From the NCBI GenBank assembly GCA_031549325.1, contig JAVBQA010000012.1, positions 1-24,759 on the forward strand: DNA of 24,759 nt, given 5' to 3'. Origin of the DNA: JAJDGF01 sp031549325. GTDB lineage: Bacteria; Bacillota; Clostridia; Christensenellales; Aristaeellaceae. The position numbers were made by a program, and so were the translations under genes. The notes beneath the pieces are model-generated. The model worked only from the letters and a program-made list of their open reading frames with translations. It did no database searches and had not been told where the DNA came from. Shown one piece after another: positions 23,382-24,759 of the stretch. Numbering within the stretch: the first letter of the stretch is position 1; each line of letters opens with the position of its first letter.

Positions 23382-24759
23382 GTGAAAGACATGGAATGAG
23401 GCGTCCGTCTCGCGGCCCAATGGGCGGCCACGGCCCCATGGGCGGCATCGGCATGGGCGAAAAGGCCAAAGATTTTAAGGGCACCATGGGCAAGCTGATC
23501 TCTTATCTCGGTCAGCAAAAATGGAAGGTTCTGACCGTGTGGGCGTTCGCCATCGCGGCCACCGTGTGCACGATCTACGCGCCCAAAGTGCTCGGAAACG
23601 CGACCGACGAGCTGTTCAAGGGCGTGATGGCCATGATCACCGGCGCCGGCACGATCAGCTTCGCGGCCATCGCCGAGGTGCTGATCTGGCTGGGCGGGCT
23701 GTATCTGCTGAGTGCCGGCTTGTCTTACGTGCAGAGCTTCATCATGGCGGGCGTCACGACCAAGCTCAGCTATCAGCTGCGGGCGGACATCGAGGCCAAG
23801 ATCCACAGGCTGCCACTGTCCTACTACGACAAGACCACCCACGGCGAGGTGCTGTCCCGCATCACCAACGACGTGGACACCATCGGCCAGAGCCTGAGCC
23901 AATCGCTGACCCAGGTCGTGACCTCGGTCACCTCGGTCATCGGCATCGCGATCATGATGTTCAGCATCAGCTGGCAGCTTACGCTGATCGCGCTGTGCAT
24001 ACTGCCGGTGTCGACCATCGCCGTGGGCTTCATCATCAAGGCGTCGCAGAAGTATTTCCGCAGCCAGCAGGAATACCTGGGCCATGTGAACGGGCACATC
24101 GAGGAGATGTACGGCGCGCACGTGGTGGTGAAGGCGTTCAACGGGGAAGCGGACTCCGAAAAGACCTTCAACGAATACAACGACACGCTGTACCGCACCG
24201 CCTGGAAATCCAGCTTTCTGTCCGGGCTGATGATGCCCATCACGGGGTTCATCGGCAACATCGGCTATGTGGCCATCTGCATCATGGGCGGGTACTTCGC
24301 GGTGTCCGGCCAGATGACGGTCGGCGGCATCCAGGCGTTCATCCAGTATGTCAGGCAGTTCACGCAACCCATTAGCCAGCTCGCCAACGTCGGCAACGTG
24401 CTGCAGCAGACCGCCGCCGCCGCCGAGCGCGTGTTCGCGTTTCTGGACGAGCCGGACGAGGTCAAGGACACCGAGCATCCGGTGCATCCCGGCGAGATCC
24501 AGGGGCGCGTGGCGTTCGACCACGTGAGCTTCGGCTCCGTGCCGGAAAAGCTGATCATCAAGGATTTCAGCGCCAAGGTCGAGCCGGGCCAGAAGATCGC
24601 CATCGTCGGCCCCACCGGCGCGGGCAAGACCACCATCGTCAAGCTGCTGATGCGGTTCTACGACGTGAGCGACGGCGCGATCGAGGTGGACGGCCACGAC
24701 ATCCGGGCGTTCACCCGCGACGAGCTTAGGGCCAACTTCGGCATGGTGCTGCAGGACAC
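23378..24759 (+). CDS. ABC exporter half-transporter, partner subunit (cut at right edge)
   Basis: The frame opens at ATG 23378, with GAGGAGG (23364-23370) 7 bases upstream and an ATGA overlap with the preceding gene, and runs to the window end (460 codons seen). The first 26 residues are a Gly/Met/Pro/Arg-rich tail (MRRPSRGPMGGHGPMGG) before the first membrane helix. About six membrane segments follow, with the coupling-region sequence RLPLSYYDKTTHGEVLSRI, then the ATPase with Walker A GPTGAGKTT (411-419) and a Q-loop Gln at 459. The signature, Walker B and His-switch lie beyond the edge, so whether this is the catalytically competent half cannot be read, although that is expected. Confidence 0.93.
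   Translation, partial: MSERHGMRRPSRGPMGGHGPMGGIGMGEKAKDFKGTMGKLISYLGQQKWKVLTVWAFAIAATVCTIYAPKVLGNATDELFKGVMAMITGAGTISFAAIAEVLIWLGGLYLLSAGLSYVQSFIMAGVTTKLSYQLRADIEAKIHRLPLSYYDKTTHGEVLSRITNDVDTIGQSLSQSLTQVVTSVTSVIGIAIMMFSISWQLTLIALCILPVSTIAVGFIIKASQKYFRSQQEYLGHVNGHIEEMYGAHVVVKAFNGEADSEKTFNEYNDTLYRTAWKSSFLSGLMMPITGFIGNIGYVAICIMGGYFAVSGQMTVGGIQAFIQYVRQFTQPISQLANVGNVLQQTAAAAERVFAFLDEPDEVKDTEHPVHPGEIQGRVAFDHVSFGSVPEKLIIKDFSAKVEPGQKIAIVGPTGAGKTTIVKLLMRFYDVSDGAIEVDGHDIRAFTRDELRANFGMVLQD

Noticed and set aside
22883..24697. Long minus-strand open frame opposite the two ABC genes
   Set aside because: It spans the junction of two overlapping ABC genes and reads as a compositional shadow.

Overview
The window reads as chromosome of a GC-rich, endospore-forming member of the Clostridia (Bacillota). 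The supports are a full SpoIIE phosphatase, a multi-LysM protein beside it, a SANT/Myb-like regulator of the prespore type, polypurine Shine-Dalgarno sequences before nearly every gene, frequent GTG/TTG starts, and AgrC-like GHKL kinases. The exact genus cannot be told from what is here. No phage genes, insertion sequences, CRISPR array or rRNA were seen.

Layout. (1) 1-3395: spoIIE on the minus strand, with the start of an unidentified gene after it at the left edge, and a divergent LysM-repeat gene. (2) 3527-7877: a plus-strand operon with a clear promoter and terminator, encoding an MFS transporter, oligoendopeptidase F and an AEC-family transporter. (3) 7892-11124: a minus-strand signalling cassette, visibly more AT-rich than its flanks: two paralogous GHKL histidine kinases on either side of a stand-alone receiver protein, preceded by a long gene-free leader with promoter signals. 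(4) 11919-13208: guaA on the minus strand, with its own promoter. Its glutaminase domain has an internal deletion and lacks all three catalytic residues. (5) 13426-15522: a SANT-like regulator and a secreted protein of unknown function. (6) 15596-18868: tRNA-Thr(GGT) with promoter and terminator, then trmO, a nitroreductase, a TIM-barrel isomerase/epimerase-like protein, and a flavodoxin/FMN-binding pair with its own promoter, ending in a perfect 16-bp bidirectional terminator. (7) 18878-20595: a minus-strand operon vanZ-like, DUF1697, alkD-like. (8) 20679 to the right edge: a divergent marR regulator with a heterodimeric ABC exporter whose second subunit is cut by the window end.

How genes fit together. 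The marR-ABC-ABC block is a classical self-regulated efflux operon, and its promoter region carries palindromes and a spaced direct repeat shared with the divergent vanZ-like operon. The tRNA-Thr(GGT) lies just upstream of trmO, whose product methylates the t6A37 of that tRNA type in E. coli. The kinase-receiver-kinase cassette carries no DNA-binding output. The strongest oddity is the GMP synthase, which keeps its ATP-pyrophosphatase and dimerisation parts but should be unable to hydrolyse glutamine.
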